From contig NZ_CP114040.1 of NCBI RefSeq assembly GCF_026965555.1, forward strand, positions 5,580,001 to 5,644,000: 64,000 bases of DNA, given 5' to 3'. Positions 16,411 through 25,799 of this stretch are shown here, one piece after another. How positions within the stretch are numbered: the stretch's first letter is position 1; each line of letters starts with the position of its first letter. The notes beneath the pieces were generated by a model. The model saw only the letters and a list, made by a program, of their open reading frames with translations, was not told where the DNA came from and searched no databases. Origin of the DNA: Nannocystis punicea (lineage in GTDB: Bacteria > Myxococcota_A > Polyangia > Nannocystales > Nannocystaceae). The position numbers and the translations under genes are program-made.

Positions 16411-18368
16411 TGCACCCGCGCGTCCATCGCTTCATCCGCTTCGCGTCGATCGCCGTCACGGCGGTCTCGCTGACCTACATGGCCCAGCGCGCCAACGTGC
16501 GCGCCGACGTCACCGCCGAGAAGCTGAACCAGGTCACCTCGGCCACCCGCGACCTCATCGACGCCGTCACGCCCGAGCGGCCGGTGGCGATCCACGCGTT
16601 CGTGTCGCGCGAAGTCCCGCGCGACTACGTGACGGTGCGCGCGCGCCTCCTGTCGGTGCTGCGCGAGATGGAGGCCCGCGGCAAGGAGGGCCTGACCGTG
16701 CGGATCGTCGAGCCGTCGTCGTTCTCCGACGAGGCGGTCGAGGCCGAGGAGAAGTACGGCATCCGCCCGCAGGTGGTCGCCAACCGCGACGGCGACCGCG
16801 TGCAGGAGATGCAGGTGTTCCTCGGCGTGGCGGTCACCAGCGGGCCGCACGAGCAGACGATCCCGTTCATCGACCGCGGCATGTCGCCCGAGTACGAGCT
16901 GGTCCGGGCGCTGCGCACGGTCACGCAGGAGAAGAAGAAGGTGGTCGGGGTGCTGCGCACCGACGCGACCATCATGGGCAACTTCGACCTGCAGGCGCGC
17001 AAGCAGCAGCCGGCCTGGCGCGTCATCGGCGAGCTCAAGAAGCAGTACGAGGTCCGCAGCCTCAACCCCGGCGCCGAGATCCCGAAGGACGTCGACGTGC
17101 TGCTGGTGCCGCAGATGAGCAGCATGACGACTGCGCAGCTCGAGCACCTGAAGAAGTACATCGACGAGGGCCGCCCGGCGCTGCTCACCGTCGACCCGAT
17201 GCCGCTGTTCGACATGCGGCTGTCGCCGAGCGAGCCGATGCTGCCGCCCCCGGGCCAGAACCAGGGGATGATGTTCGGCATGCAGGACCAGGGCGGGGAG
17301 CCGAAGGGCGACTACCTCGGGTTCCTCGAGAAGATCGGCGTGAAGTGGGAGTCGGACAAGATCGTGTTCGACACCGACAACCCGCACCCGCGCTTCGCCG
17401 GCAGCCCGCCGCAGGTGGTGTTCGTCACCGAGCGGCCCGACGGCACCAAGCCGTTCGACAGTCAGGACCCGGTGGTCGCGGGCATCAACGAGGTCGTGGT
17501 CCTGTTCGGCGGCGCGATCAAGCCGGCGGCCGGGTTCGAGGCGCAGTTCGTGCCGCTGCTGCAGACGGGCACGAGGGGCGGCTACAACAAGTTCGAGGAG
17601 ATGACCGAGCGGCACATGCTGTTCGGGCTCCAGGGGCCGATCCTGCCGCGCCAGCGGACGATGACGGGCGCGAGCGAGGTCATCGCCGCGCACATCACCG
17701 CCGGCGAGACGTCGGGCGAGGCGGCGAGCAAGGGCAAGAACGTGATCGTGGTCGCCGACCTCGACATCTTCGGCGACCAGTTCTTCGTCCTCAACGAGCG
17801 CGGCGGCGACCTCGACGGCGACGGCATCGACGACCTGCGATTCGACAACGTCACCTTCCTGCTCAACGCCATCGACACGCTGACCGGCGACGCCGGCCTC
17901 GTCGAGCTGCGCGGGCGCAAGGCGCAGTACCGCCGCATGACGACGATGGACGCGCTGACGAAGGAGGCCGACGACAAGCGCAACGCCGAGATCGAGGCCG
18001 CCAACGCCAAGGCCGAGGTCGAGCTCAAGGGCGCCCAGGAGGCGCTCGACGCCGCGGTCAAGAAGATCCAGGACGACGCGTCGCTCGACGAGACGACCAA
18101 GGCAGTCCTGCTCAAGAGCCGCGAGGAGGCCGAGAACCGGCGCCTGGCGGCCAAGCGCGAGACGATCGAGCGCGACAAGGCGCGCGCGCTCAAGGCCACC
18201 GAGAACGAGCGCGACAAGGCGGTCGAGTCGGTGCGCGCGAAGGTCCGCCTGCTGGCCAGCACGACGCCGCTGTTGCTGCCGATCGTGCTGGGCTTCGGCG
18301 TGTGGCTGCGCAAGCGCGGCCGCGAGGCCGAGTCGATCCCGAGCTCCCGGAAGCGAGGTGCCGCATGA
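16410..18368 (+). CDS. GldG-family ABC auxiliary protein
   Basis: A 652-residue membrane protein of the ABC_transp_aux / GldG family. A single N-terminal membrane segment (about residues 8-25) anchors a large extracytoplasmic region; a second segment lies at about 620-640 (LLLPIVLGFGVWL). The extracytoplasmic part has DVLLVPQMSSMTTAQLEHLKKYIDEGRPALLTVDP, characteristic of this family. A long charged coiled coil (about residues 520-610, Lys/Glu/Ala-rich) precedes the last membrane helix. The start overlaps the permease stop, and its stop overlaps the next start (ATGA). It is thought to act as the periplasmic arm of the ABC complex. Confidence 0.9.
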   Translation: MHPRVHRFIRFASIAVTAVSLTYMAQRANVRADVTAEKLNQVTSATRDLIDAVTPERPVAIHAFVSREVPRDYVTVRARLLSVLREMEARGKEGLTVRIVEPSSFSDEAVEAEEKYGIRPQVVANRDGDRVQEMQVFLGVAVTSGPHEQTIPFIDRGMSPEYELVRALRTVTQEKKKVVGVLRTDATIMGNFDLQARKQQPAWRVIGELKKQYEVRSLNPGAEIPKDVDVLLVPQMSSMTTAQLEHLKKYIDEGRPALLTVDPMPLFDMRLSPSEPMLPPPGQNQGMMFGMQDQGGEPKGDYLGFLEKIGVKWESDKIVFDTDNPHPRFAGSPPQVVFVTERPDGTKPFDSQDPVVAGINEVVVLFGGAIKPAAGFEAQFVPLLQTGTRGGYNKFEEMTERHMLFGLQGPILPRQRTMTGASEVIAAHITAGETSGEAASKGKNVIVVADLDIFGDQFFVLNERGGDLDGDGIDDLRFDNVTFLLNAIDTLTGDAGLVELRGRKAQYRRMTTMDALTKEADDKRNAEIEAANAKAEVELKGAQEALDAAVKKIQDDASLDETTKAVLLKSREEAENRRLAAKRETIERDKARALKATENERDKAVESVRAKVRLLASTTPLLLPIVLGFGVWLRKRGREAESIPSSRKRGAA

Positions 18369-19711
18369 ACCGCACGACCATCCTCACCGCCGTCGTCGCG
18401 CTCGCCAGCCTCGGCGGCGCCCTGGCGATGCGCCCTGGACCTGTCCCTCAGGTCAGCTACGAAGACACCGGCCAGCTGCTGTTCCCCAGCTTCACCGACC
18501 CGTCGCAGGCCGCGAGCCTCGAGGTGATCGGCTGGGACGAGACGGCCGCCCGCAACACGTCGTTCAAGGTCGAGCTCAAGGACGGCCGATGGACCATCCC
18601 GAGCCACAACGACTACCCGGCCGACGGCACCGAGCGCATGGGCAAGGCCGCGGCGTCCTTCATCGACGTGAAGAAGGACATCTACCGCGGCGACCGCCCC
18701 GAGGACCAGTCGAGCTACGGCCTCGACGACCCGACCGACCCCAACGCGAAGGAGCGCGGGCAGCGGATCACGATCAAGGACGCGTCCGGCACGGTGCTGT
18801 CCGACGTGATCGTCGGCAAGAAGGTCGAGGACAAGGAGGGCTACCGCTACGTCCGCCTGCCCGACCAGAAGCGCGTGTACGCGGTCAAGATCGACGTCGA
18901 CATCTCGACCAACTTCACCGACTGGATCGAGAAGGACCTGTTGCTGCTCGAGCAGGACCAGGTCGTGTCGTTCATGAGCGACACGTACAAGGTCGACGAG
19001 AGCCAGGGCAAGGTCACCGGCAGCGACCCGTTCCTGGTCAAGAAGGACGCGGCCGACCCCGAGGGCTCGTGGCTGCTCGCCGAGGGCTCGACGCCGATCG
19101 CGGGCAAGGAGCTCGACCCGTTCAAGGTCAAGCAGGCGATCAGCGGGCTCGACCGCCTGCAGATCGTCGGCGTGCGCCCGCGGCCGGAGATGCTGACGCT
19201 GCAGGCGCTGCAGTCGAAGGGCTTCTTCGTCACCCGCGACGGCTCGCGCCTCTACGGCAACGAGGGCGAGGTCAAGGCCATCTGCGACGACGGCGTGGTC
19301 TACAACCTCTACTTCGGTGAGGTCACGTACGACTCCGGGCTCGCGCTCACGGCCGGGCAGGAGGGCGCGGAGGCGGCGCCCAAGCCGGAGGACGAGGCGG
19401 CGGCCAAGAAGGACGCCAACCGCTACATGTTCGTCGACGTCTTCTACGACCCGACGCTCGACACCAAGGCGACCGCCGGCGGCAACCCGGAGGACGCCGC
19501 GGGCGCCAAGCGGGCCAAGCAGCTGTCGGCGCGCTTCGGCAAGTGGTTCTATGTGATCTCCGACGCGAGCTTCAAACAGATCCGCAAGGCCAAGACGGAG
19601 TTCTTCAAGGACGCGCCGGCGGGCAGCGGGGCGACGCCCGCGAGCCCGGCGGCGCCGGTCAAGCCGGCCGCGCCGAAGGTCGAGAAGAACGAGCAGAAGA
19701 AAGCGCCCTAG
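18365..19711 (+). CDS. DUF4340-domain protein of the Gld-like ABC operon
   Basis: A 448-residue protein with an N-terminal membrane anchor or signal (about residues 4-22) and an extracytoplasmic region. Its features fit DUF4340: ELKDGRWTIPSHNDYPADG near residue 75, SYGLDDP near 120, and a VIVGKK...YVRLPDQKRVYAV segment near 145-180. The C-terminus is Ala/Pro/Lys-rich. DUF4340 proteins habitually follow GldG-type genes, as here. It is last in the operon: a strong terminator starts 51 nt after the stop. A degenerate 14-bp motif (CCTG 18440, CAGC 18454) lies in codons just after the anchor. Confidence 0.88.
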   Translation: MNRTTILTAVVALASLGGALAMRPGPVPQVSYEDTGQLLFPSFTDPSQAASLEVIGWDETAARNTSFKVELKDGRWTIPSHNDYPADGTERMGKAAASFIDVKKDIYRGDRPEDQSSYGLDDPTDPNAKERGQRITIKDASGTVLSDVIVGKKVEDKEGYRYVRLPDQKRVYAVKIDVDISTNFTDWIEKDLLLLEQDQVVSFMSDTYKVDESQGKVTGSDPFLVKKDAADPEGSWLLAEGSTPIAGKELDPFKVKQAISGLDRLQIVGVRPRPEMLTLQALQSKGFFVTRDGSRLYGNEGEVKAICDDGVVYNLYFGEVTYDSGLALTAGQEGAEAAPKPEDEAAAKKDANRYMFVDVFYDPTLDTKATAGGNPEDAAGAKRAKQLSARFGKWFYVISDASFKQIRKAKTEFFKDAPAGSGATPASPAAPVKPAAPKVEKNEQKKAP

Positions 19712-19762
19712 TCGGCGGAACTCGAGTTCGCGGCCGGGCGGGACGCCCGCATTTCGGCCCCT

Positions 19763-19803
19763 CACACAGCCCGGCGGCGCCCGCTCCGGGCTGTGTGCAT
19801 TTT
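19763..19803 (+). terminator. rho-independent terminator of the ABC operon
   Basis: CACACAGCCCGG (19763-19774) and CCGGGCTGTGTG (19786-19797) form a perfect 12-bp stem with an 11-nt loop, followed by CATTTT. It is the clearest terminator in the window. Confidence 0.85.
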
Positions 19804-19889
19804 CGCCCCGGCGCTTCGGGCCGGCCGGGGACGTGGTCCGGATCGGTTGTCATCGCCGGCCGGCGCGGGCATAAGTCGCATGGCGCCGC

Positions 19890-22037
19890 ATGGGGAGCGA
19901 AACAGACGAGGAGCCCTCCAGACCCCGCCTCAGCTGGCGAGAGGGCTTCTATCTCGTCGGGCCGCAGCCGCTCAGCACGCCTTACTTCGTGTCGGGCTTC
20001 TTGCTGGCGGCCGGCGTCGGCTACGCGACGCCGGTGGTGCAGGTCGGCCTGTACGTGCTGCTGCTGCTGCTGGCGCCGCTGTACATCGAGGCGGTGCTGC
20101 TGACGCTGTCGAACGGCGGCACGTACATGATGACCCGCTACGCGCTCGGCCACCTCGGCAAGCTGGCCGTGGCGGTCTCGGCGTTCGTCGGCGTGATCAT
20201 CTCGATCTCGTACGCGGTGTCGACGCTGGCGTGCCTGCTGGCCTACGGGGCCCACATCACGGCGCTGAGTCAGGTGGTCCTCGGGACAGGTACGGTCGGC
20301 GTGGTCGGCCTGTCGGCGCTGCCGGCGATCGTGTTCGGGATCTGGGTGACGCCGAAGGAGTGGCGCTACGTCGCGCTGCGCCAGGGCCTCATCGCCTTCG
20401 TCGCGCTGCTGTTCTCGGCGGTGGTGCCGGACCCGATCATCGCCACCTTCGCGCCGATCGGGATGCTCCTGCGGCTCAACAACTTCGGCCTCAAGCCGAG
20501 CGTGCGGGTGTCGAAGGCGATCTTCCTCGTCAACCTGCTCATCATCGGCGCGACGATCGTGGCCGGCTACGTGTGCCTGGCTTTGCAGGGCATCGACGCG
20601 TCGGCGGTGTGGGCGGGCTACGGCCGGGCGGCGCCGGCGGTGCCGCTCGACGCGACGTTCGACATCGGCATCATCCCCGGCCTGGCGATGCTGTCCGCGC
20701 CGATCCTGCTGGCGGGCGTCGGCAACGGGGTGCTCAGCGCGACCGGGGTCGAGACGGTGATGAACATCCCGGAGGAGCTCGAGAACCCGCAGCGCGACGT
20801 GCCGAAGATCTACTGGGCGATGCTGCTGACGCTGCTGGTGGTCGGCGGGTCGCTGGCGCTGCAGGTGTTCCTGCTGCTGCCGCCCGAGGTGCTGCTGTCG
20901 CGCAGCGGCGACCTGGTGGGCGCGCTCGGCTACCACGTCGGCACCACGCTCACCGGCGTGTCGGGGGTCGGCGGGGCGTGGCAGGCGGCGCTGGTGGCCA
21001 GCGCGGCGCTGATGCTGATCGGGGCGGTCAACGCCGGGTTCGCCGGGTCGCGCGGGCTGTGGCTGGCGATGACCCGCGACAACCTGCTGCCGCGCGCCCT
21101 GATCACGCCGAACCAGCGCGGGGCGCTGGCCCGGCTGCACTGGCTGCTGCTGGCGGCGGCGCTGCTGCTCGGCTCGCAGTCCGACTGGAACCCGCTGTCG
21201 CTCGACCGCTGGCACAAGGCGATGTTCGGCCTGGTGATGTTCTCGGGGATGGCGGCGTTCATCCTCCTGCGCCGCTTCAAGGGCGAGGAGCGGCGGGTCT
21301 ACACCGCGCCGTGGAACATCAGCCTGCTCGGCACGCGCGTGCCGGTGGCGGCGTTCCTCGGGGTCTCGGCGCTGTCGTACGCGCTGCTCAGCCTGTGGGC
21401 GGCCAGCTCCTCGCACCTCGAGGAGCTGCGCACTCTGGTGTGGGTGGTGCTGGTGCTCGTCGGCACCGTGGTGCTGGTCTACAACCACCGGCCGCTGATC
21501 CGCGCCGGCTACCGCTACGTCCGCCGCGTGCTCGAGACGGTCGAGTCGACGGTGATCGATCCGCAGCAGCGCACGGTGGTGGTCGCGGTCGGCGGCGTCC
21601 GCGTCGGTCGCCTGGTGTCGAAGGCGATCGACCTGGCGCACCAGCAGAGCCGCACGACCGGGATCCCGTACCGCCAGGTCGTCGTGTTCCACATGACGAA
21701 GGGCGTCCGCAGCGAGTTCGTCTACCGCATCACGCAGGACTCGATCCGCCCCGAGGGCATCGAGGGCGCGACGGTCCGGATCTTCACGGAGCTGACCGAG
21801 ATCGCGCCCAAGGACCTCGACCTGTACCTGGCCCTGGTGCCCCACAAGCAGACGCCGCAGCACAAGAGCCTGCTCCACGCCGCGTTCGACGCGCTGGTCC
21901 GCTTCCACGAGGCCCACAGCTTCAAGGGCCACATGGTCATGATCGGCACCTACGGGGTGAAGCCGGCCGACATCGAGGAGCTGCAGACGCGCCTCAGGGA
22001 CACGACGCTGGTACCCGTGCCGCTGTTCGACGACTGA
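19890..22037 (+). CDS. APC-family permease with a cytoplasmic C-terminal domain
   Basis: A 715-residue transporter. The first 540 residues hold about 12-14 hydrophobic segments in the arrangement of the amino acid/polyamine/organocation superfamily, beginning GPQPLSTPYFVSGFLLAAGVGY, with the ALSxP-like FDIGIIPGLAMLSAPILLAG and GVETVMNIPEELENPQRDVPK loop that is typical of these permeases (the ExxNPxRxxPK signature). The remaining 175 residues are soluble, with a beta-alpha pattern (RTVVVAVGGVRVG, YRQVVVFHMTKG, HMVMIGTYG) that may be a regulatory domain. The substrate is unknown. It follows the terminator at 19763, so it has its own promoter. A 14-bp array begins 10 nt after its stop. Confidence 0.87.
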   Translation: MGSETDEEPSRPRLSWREGFYLVGPQPLSTPYFVSGFLLAAGVGYATPVVQVGLYVLLLLLAPLYIEAVLLTLSNGGTYMMTRYALGHLGKLAVAVSAFVGVIISISYAVSTLACLLAYGAHITALSQVVLGTGTVGVVGLSALPAIVFGIWVTPKEWRYVALRQGLIAFVALLFSAVVPDPIIATFAPIGMLLRLNNFGLKPSVRVSKAIFLVNLLIIGATIVAGYVCLALQGIDASAVWAGYGRAAPAVPLDATFDIGIIPGLAMLSAPILLAGVGNGVLSATGVETVMNIPEELENPQRDVPKIYWAMLLTLLVVGGSLALQVFLLLPPEVLLSRSGDLVGALGYHVGTTLTGVSGVGGAWQAALVASAALMLIGAVNAGFAGSRGLWLAMTRDNLLPRALITPNQRGALARLHWLLLAAALLLGSQSDWNPLSLDRWHKAMFGLVMFSGMAAFILLRRFKGEERRVYTAPWNISLLGTRVPVAAFLGVSALSYALLSLWAASSSHLEELRTLVWVVLVLVGTVVLVYNHRPLIRAGYRYVRRVLETVESTVIDPQQRTVVVAVGGVRVGRLVSKAIDLAHQQSRTTGIPYRQVVVFHMTKGVRSEFVYRITQDSIRPEGIEGATVRIFTELTEIAPKDLDLYLALVPHKQTPQHKSLLHAAFDALVRFHEAHSFKGHMVMIGTYGVKPADIEELQTRLRDTTLVPVPLFDD

Positions 22038-22046
22038 ACGTCGGGG

Positions 22047-22116
22047 CATGTCCGGCGGGACATGCTCGCGCGGGCATGTCCGCACGGGCATGTCCGTTCG
22101 GGCAGGCGCGTCAGCG
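22047..22116. repeat. 14-bp phased array, five units
   Basis: CATG at 22047, 22061, 22075 and 22089 and CAGG at 22103, all 14 bp apart, consensus CATGTCCNNNNGGG/A. The array fills the whole space between the convergent permease and deacylase genes, and its last unit overlaps the stop codon of the latter (22111-22113). Confidence 0.9.
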
Positions 22117-23223
22117 GGCGCTCGCGGGGTCGTAGTGCGGGTCGAGCTCGACGGGCGGGCCGTCGTCGGGGACGGCCATGTGGACGACTGCCTCGCCCTC
22201 GTAGCAGAGGACGCCGTGGGGCAGGGCGAGGATCCAGCCGTCGACGTCGGCCCGGATGTCGCCGCCGGCCGGCAGCGAGCGGCCGTGGATGTCGCTCAGG
22301 GTGGCGAGCCTGTCGCCGACCCGCACGAGGTCGCCGGGCTCGACGTGGTAGTGGACGATGCCGGTGGCGCGCGCGCGCGGGACCAGAGCGCGCATGACCG
22401 GGAACTCGACCCGCGGGATCGGGATGCCGACGAGCGGCTCGAGCGCGCCGGGCAACATGCCTGCGCCGCGCAGGACGTTGAGGCAGGCGACGATGCCCGC
22501 CTGCCGCGCGGCCGGATCGACCGCGCCGGTCAGGCCGAGCTCGACGGTGATCGCGGGGATGCCGGCCTGCAGCAGAGCAGTGCCGCTGACCGAGCGGTGC
22601 AGCCGCGCTTGCAGGTAGCGGTCGCTCGGGATCTCGTTGACGACCGGCAGGCCGCTCCAGGCGCACAGGGCGTCGAGGCGATCGGCGAGCTCGCGGGCGG
22701 CCGGCAGATCCTCCGGCCGGCGGTAGAGGACGCGATCGCGGATGATGAAGCAGCAGGCGCGCAGGCCGTAGCAGTGCAGGTCGACGAGGAAGTCGGCGCG
22801 GCGCATCTCGGCGAACAGGCGCGCGTAGCCGGCCTCGAGCACGGCCGGGTGATCGCTGCTGCTCTGGCCGGGCTCGGGCGGGAAGTCGGGGAAGAGACGG
22901 TTGGGGTCGCGCCGGTCGAGGTAGGAGACGCGCTGACGGGCGTGTAGGCCGGCCGGGTTGAGGCTGGGGATGGCGACGAGGGTGCCCCGCAGTTGCTCGG
23001 CGAGGCCCTGCTCGAGGAGGCCGTGGACGACGCTGAGACCGGTGACCTCGTCGCCGTGGATGTTGGCGGTGATCCACACGGTCGGACCAGGCTCGCGCCC
23101 GTGGACGAGGACGATGGGCAGCCGCTCGAGGTGGCCGGTCGGCAGGGTGGCGAGCTCGAACCAGCCGTGGACGAGCTCGCCGGGAGCGGCGACGACGTCG
23201 CCAAGCGCGAAGGAAGTCGTCAT
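22111..23223 (-). CDS. succinylglutamate desuccinylase / aspartoacylase-family zinc deacylase
   Basis: A 370-residue enzyme of the AstE/AspA superfamily (M14-like carboxypeptidase fold). The zinc-binding site is visible as NIHGDEVTG (His, Glu) near residue 55 and LVDLHCYG (His) near residue 147; VELG further on supplies the catalytic Glu. A C-terminal beta-barrel region (GIVHYHVEPGDLVRVGDRLATL) resembles a biotinyl/lipoyl-like hammerhead, common in this family's larger members. It removes an acyl group from an N-acyl amino acid or cleaves a related amide; the substrate is unknown. It starts 15 nt after the stop of the VIT/vWA gene upstream on the same strand, so the two are probably cotranscribed. 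Confidence 0.88.
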   Translation of the reverse strand: MTTSFALGDVVAAPGELVHGWFELATLPTGHLERLPIVLVHGREPGPTVWITANIHGDEVTGLSVVHGLLEQGLAEQLRGTLVAIPSLNPAGLHARQRVSYLDRRDPNRLFPDFPPEPGQSSSDHPAVLEAGYARLFAEMRRADFLVDLHCYGLRACCFIIRDRVLYRRPEDLPAARELADRLDALCAWSGLPVVNEIPSDRYLQARLHRSVSGTALLQAGIPAITVELGLTGAVDPAARQAGIVACLNVLRGAGMLPGALEPLVGIPIPRVEFPVMRALVPRARATGIVHYHVEPGDLVRVGDRLATLSDIHGRSLPAGGDIRADVDGWILALPHGVLCYEGEAVVHMAVPDDGPPVELDPHYDPASAR

Positions 23224-23238
23224 GCCTTCAAGTGTGCC

Positions 23239-25689
23239 TCAGCCGGGCTCGAGGACGAAGGGGTAGCGCACAGTGGCGACGTTGGGGGCGTCGGCGGGGA
23301 ACTTCCAGCGGCGCGCGGCGGCGGCGATGCACGCTCCGACGCTCTTTTCGGCGAGGGTGTCCTCGAACACAGTGGCGCTGCCGACTTCGCCGTTGGTCTC
23401 GATGCGGATATCGAGCGTGACGCGCCCCTTCAGGTTGGGGTCGCGCGCGAGGCCCTGCTCGTAGCAGGCGCGCACCTCCGCGACGTGCGCGCGGACGACC
23501 CGGCGAATGACCTCGCGGTCGAGCGAGCCCAGGACCTCGGCCTTGGCCTGGCGCACAGTGGGCACCCGCGTGCCGCGACCGCCGAAGCCTGCGCCGGCGC
23601 CGCGACCGTAGCCGCTGCCGTAGCCGCCGTGACCGCCGCCGCCCTTGCCGATGAGGCCGGTCGAGCCGAGGCCGATGGTGCCCTCGCCGGCGCCGCTCAT
23701 GTCGACGCCGAAAGGTGATTCGACGGGGATCTGCACGGTCCGCAGGGTGCCGTCGGGCTGCCTCTCGCTGCGCTCGTCGACGGCGACGAAGGCGGTGTAG
23801 GCGGTCAAGATCCGGTGGCGCAGGGCGAGCGCGACGACGGCCTCGCGGGCGTCGCCCGTCAGCTCGCCCGGGTGCTGGTTGAACGGGTAGAGGCCGAGGT
23901 CGTCGATCCGCTTGCGCGCCCACATGCTGGCGAGGCCGTCGTGCTCGGTGACCCGCGCGCCGGCGAGCTTGACCGGGAGCTCGACGTCGGCGCCTCCGAG
24001 CTTGCCGCGGACCTTGACCTCGCCGGCGAGGGCGCCGCTGTAACGACCGTGGAGGACCAGCGGCTGGCCGGCGAACAGGTCGGGCAGGCGGACGGGAGCG
24101 ATGTCCTCGATGTCGAGGCCGCCCCAGTCGATCGAGATGTCCGTGAGGACAGGTCGATCGATGCTCTCGTAGAACTCGTCGACGACGGCGTTCGGCCGCT
24201 CACCCGGGCCGACGACGATGGCGCTGCCGCGGCCGACGCGGCCGAGGCCCTCGACGAGGAAGCGGTTGACGCTGCTGCCGACGCCGAGCGCGAACACTCG
24301 AGCGTCGCGCCGCTTGGCCGCGAGGGCCTCGAAGATCTGCTGCTCGTTGCCGATGTAGCCGTCGGTCATGAAGAGCACCATGCGCAGGCGCTCGGGGTCC
24401 TTGGGGGCGTCGAGCGCGGCGGCGACGCCGGTGAGCATCTCGGTGCCGCCGCCGGTGTTGCGCGCCCCGGCCAGGAAGTCGAGCGCGCGCCGGCGGTTGT
24501 CCTCGGTGTTGGCGACGCTGCCTGGCTCGAAGGACAGGGCGCCGCTGGCGAAGGTGATGAGGTTGAAGGTGTCGTCGCTGCGCATGCCCGCGAGCGCGCG
24601 CTCGACCGCGGCCCTGGCGGTGTCGAGCGGGACGCCGCCCATCGAGCCGGAGACGTCGACGACGAACACGAGCTCGCGCGGGCGCGAGCGGCCGGCGTCG
24701 AAGCCCTGCGGCGGCTGGATGGTGAGCGCGAAGTAGCCGCCGCGGTCATCTGTCTTTTGGGCCATGATCTCGGCGCGCGGCTGGGCGCCGGCGAGCCGCC
24801 AGCCGAGCTCGAAGTCGCGGTCCGCTCGCACGGGCCCGCGCGCGAGGGCGACTGCGACGCCCTGCGCGTGCGGAGTGACCGTGACCGCGTGCATCTTCGA
24901 GGTGACGTCGGCGACCGGCAGGGTGGTGTCGATGTCGACGGCGATCTCGACGGGGACGCACGAGTCGACGCCGGGCGCGAGCATCGGCGGGGTGATGCGA
25001 TCGGCGTCGGCGACTGCGCCGGGCGGGTTGTAGCGGGGACCGACGACCGTGGGCAGGGCGAGCGAGTAGCGGCCGGAGCGCTGACGCAGCGGCTGCACGA
25101 GGTGGATCTCGACCTCGATGGTCTCGCCGGGGCCGATGTTGGTGACGGCCTGGGTGAAGACGTTGGGCCGCTCCTGGGTGAGGAGCGCGGCGGTGCGACC
25201 GGCCTCGCGGGCCTCGTCGTAGGTCTTCTGCGCGTCCTCGCGGCGCTTGAGCAGGCCGTGGATCGAGCGCGAGCCGATGCGGATCCAGTAGTCGTCGACG
25301 GCGGCGTCGTCAGGCAGCGGGAAGGTGTAGACGGCCTCGAGGCGCTCGCTCTGCGGGTTGACGAAGGTCTGGGTGACGGTGGTCTCGGCGAGGGTGCCGA
25401 CGACGACCGTGTCGTAACGGATGGCCTGGAGCGGGAGGCCGAGCCAGCGATCTCCGGCGGCGATCTTGAGCTGGGCCTGATCGGGGGCGACCGCGGGATC
25501 GATGGCGACGAGCTCGGTGGGCCGCGGGCCGCTGCAGGTGGAGGACTCAGGGCCGGTGTGGAGCACCCGGTCGGTCGACTCTGCGCTGTCGTCGGGGGCG
25601 TCGAGCTCGGGGTCGTCACTTTCGGCGACGGGGGTACAGGCGAGAGCGAGCAGCGACCACAAGGACGAGAGCGCGAGCGGACGGACCAA
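23239..25689 (-). CDS. VIT / von Willebrand A lipoprotein with AgmX/PglI C-terminal domain
   Basis: An 816-residue exported protein. It has a lipobox (LLALACT), an acidic linker, a VIT domain (about residues 80-210), a vWA domain with intact MIDAS motif DVSGSMGG (from about residue 335), a Gly-rich hinge (about residues 690-720) and a C-terminal AgmX/PglI domain (last 95 residues: RAHVAEVRACYEQGL, GRVTLDIRI, CIAAAARRWKFP, YPFVLEPG). Start: I prefer TTG 25689, which has a perfect GGAGG 6 nt upstream and yields a compact signal peptide; ATG 25707 has no Shine-Dalgarno. VIT/vWA proteins mediate metal-dependent adhesion or complex assembly. The C-terminal domain is shared with the gene at 26696. 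A 14-bp motif lies inside the gene at 24136. Confidence 0.88.
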   Translation of the reverse strand: MVRPLALSSLWSLLALACTPVAESDDPELDAPDDSAESTDRVLHTGPESSTCSGPRPTELVAIDPAVAPDQAQLKIAAGDRWLGLPLQAIRYDTVVVGTLAETTVTQTFVNPQSERLEAVYTFPLPDDAAVDDYWIRIGSRSIHGLLKRREDAQKTYDEAREAGRTAALLTQERPNVFTQAVTNIGPGETIEVEIHLVQPLRQRSGRYSLALPTVVGPRYNPPGAVADADRITPPMLAPGVDSCVPVEIAVDIDTTLPVADVTSKMHAVTVTPHAQGVAVALARGPVRADRDFELGWRLAGAQPRAEIMAQKTDDRGGYFALTIQPPQGFDAGRSRPRELVFVVDVSGSMGGVPLDTARAAVERALAGMRSDDTFNLITFASGALSFEPGSVANTEDNRRRALDFLAGARNTGGGTEMLTGVAAALDAPKDPERLRMVLFMTDGYIGNEQQIFEALAAKRRDARVFALGVGSSVNRFLVEGLGRVGRGSAIVVGPGERPNAVVDEFYESIDRPVLTDISIDWGGLDIEDIAPVRLPDLFAGQPLVLHGRYSGALAGEVKVRGKLGGADVELPVKLAGARVTEHDGLASMWARKRIDDLGLYPFNQHPGELTGDAREAVVALALRHRILTAYTAFVAVDERSERQPDGTLRTVQIPVESPFGVDMSGAGEGTIGLGSTGLIGKGGGGHGGYGSGYGRGAGAGFGGRGTRVPTVRQAKAEVLGSLDREVIRRVVRAHVAEVRACYEQGLARDPNLKGRVTLDIRIETNGEVGSATVFEDTLAEKSVGACIAAAARRWKFPADAPNVATVRYPFVLEPG
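24136..24153. repeat. 14-bp-spaced palindrome (intragenic)
   Basis: GATG at 24136 and CAGG at 24150 bracket an exact TGTCC-GTGA-GGACA palindrome within the VIT/vWA gene, between the vWA and C-terminal regions. Confidence 0.8.
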
Positions 25690-25785
25690 GGTGCACCTCC
25701 ACGGCATGCAGCGGGCCAGGAGACAGGCCGAGGCCGCGAAAGTTCCCCGCGCACGGTGCGACGGGCCCGCGCACGCGAGACGGCG

Positions 25786-25791
25786 TATACT
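25786..25791 (+). promoter_or_regulatory. -10 hexamer implying a leaderless start
   Basis: TATACT lies 8 nt before GTG 25800 of the lipoprotein gene. A start 7-8 nt downstream would place +1 at the start codon. No Shine-Dalgarno is seen. Confidence 0.5.
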
Positions 25792-25799
25792 GAAGATCG

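Noticed and set aside
20273..20290. Possible motif site in the APC permease gene
   Set aside because: One arm (GGTCC) is imperfect and the leading box is GGTG; counted only as a borderline case.
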